From the NCBI RefSeq assembly GCF_020700235.1, contig NZ_CP085301.1, positions 2,170,001-2,234,000 on the forward strand: a DNA stretch of 64,000 bases, given 5' to 3'. Shown here piece after piece: positions 61,214-64,000 of this stretch. This DNA comes from Haladaptatus pallidirubidus. Its GTDB lineage: Archaea > Halobacteriota > Halobacteria > Halobacteriales > Haladaptataceae. The translations under genes were made by a program, and so were the position numbers. The notes under the pieces are model-generated. The model searched no databases, was not told where the DNA came from, and saw only the letters and a program-made list of their open reading frames with translations. Position 1 is the stretch's first letter. The number at the start of each line of letters is the position of its first letter.

Positions 61214-61399
61214 TCAGAGATTCTCACGGTTCTCATCCTCAGTAGGACTACTGTTAATATGGGTTTCCTCAGTGATAATGAGACACTCATCGGGGTGCGC
61301 TTTGTCGACAGTTACCTGTACAAGGTCTTCAGATGAATCTGTCAACTGTGCTCGCATAAACGGCCCTTCCGTTGTAGAAATAGGAACAATGTCATTCGT
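61214..61399 (-). CDS. Small acidic protein, unknown
   Basis: A 61-residue frame from MTNDIVPISTTEGPFMRAQL, then VQVTVDKAHPDECLII and an acidic tail. It may fold as a beta barrel (VPIS...MRAQLTDSSEDLVQVTV). A longer frame to 61495 adds hydrophobic residues without a clear signal. The family is not recognised. Confidence 0.35.
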   Translation of the reverse strand, partial: TNDIVPISTTEGPFMRAQLTDSSEDLVQVTVDKAHPDECLIITEETHINSSPTEDENRENL

Positions 61400-61765
61400 C
61401 ATCACAACACTGCAATCAATAGATACGACGAATAATATAAGTATATTCCTGCTGGCGATTCGCCATCCTTTCTCATCTGTGACAGAGATATTCAAGAAGA
61501 AGTTTAACTAAAGGATAGTATTACCCGTTGCAGAATGCTTCTATCATAGGACAATAGAAGGCACCCCATAACAATACCCAGTGCAGCCATTGAATGCAAT
61601 GCGAGCGTCGCGAGAGGTCTTCGGTTGCCAGTTACCTCCGCAACGTTCGAACACCGGAATGGAAACCAGTGTCGTGTTTACGTCGGCCCTGACCTAGTAT
61701 GGTCGTGCTCTAGTACCAGCACAACTATACTAACTAAATATTTGGTGAGGGAAAATTCAGGGTGA
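61400..61765. other. Gene-free stretch left of the tRNA-like sequence
   Basis: No convincing gene was seen. The right end leads into the tRNA-like fold at 61766. Confidence 0.35.
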
Positions 61766-61852
61766 GAACGGGTTGCCTCTTGGAAAGTGTACCATTGATA
61801 CTGCATTGATGGAGGCTTCAGAGCCTCGGTGGTTTGAATCCATCCCCGTTCG
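61766..61852 (+). ncRNA. tRNA-like sequence, probably a decayed type II tRNA
   Basis: GAACGGG (61766-61772) pairs fully with CCCGTTC (61845-61851), giving a 7-bp acceptor stem with G as the next base. GGTGG-TTTGAAT-CCATC forms the T arm (TTCGAAT is the usual loop). GAGGC/GCCTC would form a long variable arm. ATTGA/TTGAT around the loop TACTGCA makes a possible anticodon arm, but position 33 is A rather than T. No sound D arm forms. The total is 87 bases, right for Leu, Ser or Tyr types. It is probably a pseudogene or an integration-site remnant. Confidence 0.35.
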
Positions 61853-62371
61853 TTTATCAATATTCATCGCTCGAAATAATTTCTGTATGCATATTCACAG
61901 ATACTACTGCTGATCACTCTAAGTCGAGGTCGAAATAGCCATCATAACACCTTGGAGAATACAATATTTCTATTTAAAAGCCAAAATCTATACAATTATG
62001 CCACATTTTAGCACCCATGTCGAAGGTCTAACTTGGTCGTTATTGGCCTTCGATGAGTCTGAGTCAGCATACAAGCGTGGATGTGTCATGGCTGACTACC
62101 ACGCTTTCCATTTGCCATCACAGCCAGAGTCTCCTGTATTTCAGATGATATAAATTGTTATGAAATAGCACATAAATTGTTTAAATATCAGATCAGTTGA
62201 CGAAGGTCTAGTGTCGTCGAGGATGGAAAACTGCTCGTAGCGAATTCAGGCTATCTGCACGAGTGGTCGCACCTCTTCCTACAATTCGAAATGCTCGTTG
62301 TCACCGAAGACCATTTGCTCACAAAGAGTCATTGTCCCCGACCAACATACCACAAGTAATTTAATAATAGA
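61853..62371. other. AT-rich stretch
   Basis: There is one small open frame (61998-62153); otherwise nothing is recognised. AT-rich boxes lie near 61970 and 62155-62190. Confidence 0.4.
61998..62153 (+). CDS. Possible 51-residue protein
   Basis: An ATG at 61998 follows a TATTTAAAA box by about 20 bases. The product MPHFSTHVEGLTWSLLAFDE continues without repeats to FQMI and a stop. No family is recognised; coding status is uncertain. Confidence 0.25.
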   Translation: MPHFSTHVEGLTWSLLAFDESESAYKRGCVMADYHAFHLPSQPESPVFQMI

Positions 62372-62395
62372 GTGACAATCTCTGATCGAGTACCA

Positions 62396-62686
62396 ATGCA
62401 TGACTTGACTGGCTTTCAACGTGACCTGCTGTACGTCGTAGCCGGGTTGGACGACCCGCACGGTCTCGCTATCAAAAGCGAACTCGAAGACTACTACGAC
62501 AAGGAAATTCACCATGGGCGACTCTATCCGAATCTGGATTCACTAGTCGACAAAGGTCTTGTCGAAAAGGGCGAAAAAGATCGCCGGACGAACATCTACA
62601 CGCTGACTCAGCGTGGCCAGCGAGAAATCGACGCCCGGTGGGACTGGGAGCACGAGTATGTCGAGCAGGATACTCCGACAGCCTGA
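62396..62686 (+). CDS. PadR-family transcriptional regulator
   Basis: A 96-residue protein from MHDLTGFQRDLLYVVAGLDDPHGLAIKSELEDYY, given in family order. HHGRLYPNLDSLVDKGLVEKGEKDRRTNIYTLTQRGQREI completes the PadR winged helix (GRLYPxLxxLVxKGLV). The C-terminal dimer helix is short, as in the haloarchaeal subgroup. An earlier ATG at 62372 adds eight residues. The target is unknown, since no gene is close on either side. Confidence 0.88.
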   Translation: MHDLTGFQRDLLYVVAGLDDPHGLAIKSELEDYYDKEIHHGRLYPNLDSLVDKGLVEKGEKDRRTNIYTLTQRGQREIDARWDWEHEYVEQDTPTA

Positions 62687-62837
62687 CAATCTCTCCGTCG
62701 TCTTCCTTTTACCAAACCGCCACAGCATCGACGCAACCTACGGATTGCTACCACGAGCGCTTTAACGCAGATCACTCTATCAGAGCTGTAGTGAATCGTG
62801 AGACCGATCGGAGAAGATGCTGGTTGGGAGATGGGTA

Positions 62838-63167
62838 TTAGCTATGATTGTTGGAGGCGGTAAGTGAAAGCAGTGTTTCAAGTTGTGAGCTCCCCCAGTA
62901 GCGAACCGTTTCACTTCGGCGATCATAGTCGATGACGTTATGATCGGCGAGTTTCGGGAGATGCTGATGATGTAATCGGAGCCGGATTCGATACTCTTCA
63001 CATTCCTCAGCAAGTGTGGTCTGGACATGACTGCTGAGCTCGGAGAGCGTGGCACTCTCAACCTCGGTACCATAGAAATAGTGGAGAATGTGGCGGCGAT
63101 AGACGTTAGCAAGCAATTTGAACGCGGTACTAAGTGCTAGTGTAGATGAGGATGGATTACGAGTCAT
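62838..63167 (-). CDS. DUF7344 winged-helix protein
   Basis: A 109-residue protein from MTRNPSSSTLALSTAFKLLANVYRRHILHYFYG. LSELSSHVQTTLAEECEEYRIRLRLHHQHLPKLADHNVIDYDRRSETVRYWG is the winged helix with the H-x2-LPKL-x2-x-VIDYD signature of DUF7344. It is a likely transcription regulator. The upstream frame to 63248 has no conserved residues. Confidence 0.85.
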   Translation of the reverse strand: MTRNPSSSTLALSTAFKLLANVYRRHILHYFYGTEVESATLSELSSHVQTTLAEECEEYRIRLRLHHQHLPKLADHNVIDYDRRSETVRYWGSSQLETLLSLTASNNHS

Positions 63168-63248
63168 AAGTGAGTCTGAACAGTGAGCATTTGATAGTAC
63201 AGTGAGGTGGGGGTGGCCAATGCTTCTTACTAGTATATAGTACTTCAT

Positions 63249-63515
63249 TTACTAATTCAAACTCATCGCTGCTAAGTCTTGCGATTGGCTCACTGTTATT
63301 TTCAATGAGGACAGTAATGACAGTGGTTGCCTAGATATTTTCACATCGAGAATAATACTTTTGGATAGTGCAATAAAACATCCGTGTATCGCACTGTACC
63401 AAAATACGATTCTCGAGTGTATTCTCTCCTTCCAATCGTCGGTTCTACATCAGCCTCAACGAGCCACTACCTCGTGCTTTGGAATCGACACAATGTGTTT
63501 GAAAACGTAGTGTGT
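63249..63515. other. Gene-free spacer
   Basis: About 265 bases between two minus-strand genes. It must hold the promoter of the DUF7344 gene near 63180-63250; nothing else was seen. Confidence 0.4.
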
Positions 63516-63791
63516 CTACAGTTTGCTAGCTTCGAGTTCAACAGTGCCCTCACTAGAGACCGTAACTTGGTACCCAGCATACTGAAACGAAACGGATCCG
63601 TTTGTTCGGGGGGTGCCATCTGCTTTAGGCGCAAAGAGTTCATCAAGGGCTTCCGGATTGATGACAGTATACAATGTGTTGAGGTCATCTGGCGCGCATT
63701 GCTTGGCATCTGCGACGGCGGTGAGCACGCGTGTACTTAGTGATGGTGGCGATGCGGCAGATGATCCGGTGGTGGTATTTGATGAGTGCAT
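63516..63791 (-). CDS. HalOD1 output-domain protein
   Basis: A 91-residue protein from MHSSNTTTGSSAASPPSLSTRVLTAVADAKQCAPDDLNTLYTVINPEALDELF, given in family order. SVSFQYAGYQVTVSSEGTVEL completes the HalOD1 fold, a domain found alone or after receivers in haloarchaeal signalling. The single-domain form is common. The function is not established. The start at 63791 removes an unconserved extension to 63965. Confidence 0.85.
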   Translation of the reverse strand: MHSSNTTTGSSAASPPSLSTRVLTAVADAKQCAPDDLNTLYTVINPEALDELFAPKADGTPRTNGSVSFQYAGYQVTVSSEGTVELEASKL

Positions 63792-64000
63792 AATTTGCTT
63801 GCTCGTGCTAAATAGCGGTGTGAAGCCGGAAAGACGCTGGATTCGGCTGTTATTCCGTACTCTGAGTGGTACTGGAAGCGTCTTTTTATAACCCGTGGAT
63901 ATCTCCGCTGAACTATTGGACAAGATCCGACAAAAGTTCCTCGCCTTCTGGATAATTAGAGACAACAGAATTGTCCAACCGGTGGTACCTTACAGACCTT

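Noticed and set aside
61678..61860. Minus-strand protein beginning MINERGWIQTTEALK
   Set aside because: This type of sequence is what antisense translation of tRNA-like DNA gives; the region folds as a tRNA-like element instead.
63792..63965. N-terminal extension of the HalOD1 protein
   Set aside because: The extra 58 residues are basic and unlike the family; the ATG at 63791 fits the usual start.

Overview
The window reads as a gene-poor, relic-rich accessory stretch of a haloarchaeal replicon (a plasmid, or an island in a chromosome of class Halobacteria). The protein families point there: HTH_10/bacterio-opsin-activator regulators, HalOD1, DUF5518, DUF6176, DUF7344 and DUF7537 proteins, Thr-rich lipoproteins, Tat signal peptides, acidic proteins, and relics of geranylgeranylglyceryl phosphate synthase (ether-lipid synthesis). 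Start sites are mostly leaderless, with AT-rich boxes 25-40 bases upstream. No rRNA and no intact tRNA were seen. At least thirty loci are broken by frameshift, nonsense codon, truncation or fusion, and many intergenic stretches are decayed genes.

Left part (1-12.5 kb): the start of an arginine-deiminase-like gene runs off the left edge. It is followed by a SWIM/SprT relic, a secreted nuclease lipoprotein, a ribbon-helix-helix coiled-coil protein, a PiT phosphate transporter, membrane proteins, an archaeal AAA ATPase, a small alpha/beta hydrolase, a TnpB fragment and a cupin. From 12.6 to 16.2 kb come a GNAT acetyltransferase and an HxlR regulator divergent from a DUF6069 / FMN-reductase / BNR-repeat operon.

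Middle (16-43 kb): relics (CPBP protease, subtilase, TIM-barrel epimerase, a conjugation ATPase, two GGGP synthase fragments, three beta-helix fragments) lie between intact genes. The intact genes include an AT-rich asparagine-synthetase-like gene, a hydrolase, an exported EEP-family protein, an NmrA-like gene divergent from its probable HTH_10 regulator, a rhodanese, a nitroreductase, a VTT-domain protein, a CNNM/CorC transporter and a MntA-HepT toxin-antitoxin pair. At 29.8-30.7 kb a T-depleted non-coding stretch carries many copies of a near-palindromic motif, GGAC(A/T)GTC, whose central base switches from A to T about half way. I cannot assign it to any known system.

Right part (43-64 kb): lipoproteins, the most complete SWIM/SprT/zinc-ribbon cluster, a nitrilase-fold protein lacking the catalytic cysteine, small winged-helix genes, a 55-residue DUF1931 histone-fold protein, a SprT-leader/cupin fusion, a quinone oxidoreductase, a prephenate dehydratase carrying a Tat export signal, an HsdR-N protein, and a PolB cassette whose polymerase is truncated and fused to a membrane tail. 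Transcription regulators (PadR, DUF7344) and a HalOD1 protein close the window.

Two themes connect the window. A two-gene module (SWIM zinc finger, then SprT-like peptidase) occurs seven times in different states of decay, often at junctions between unrelated genes. A 21-bp inverted repeat (GGTTAGTA-N5-TACTAACC) occurs four times, always in non-coding DNA. All functional names rest on family recognition from the sequence alone; no database search was run.
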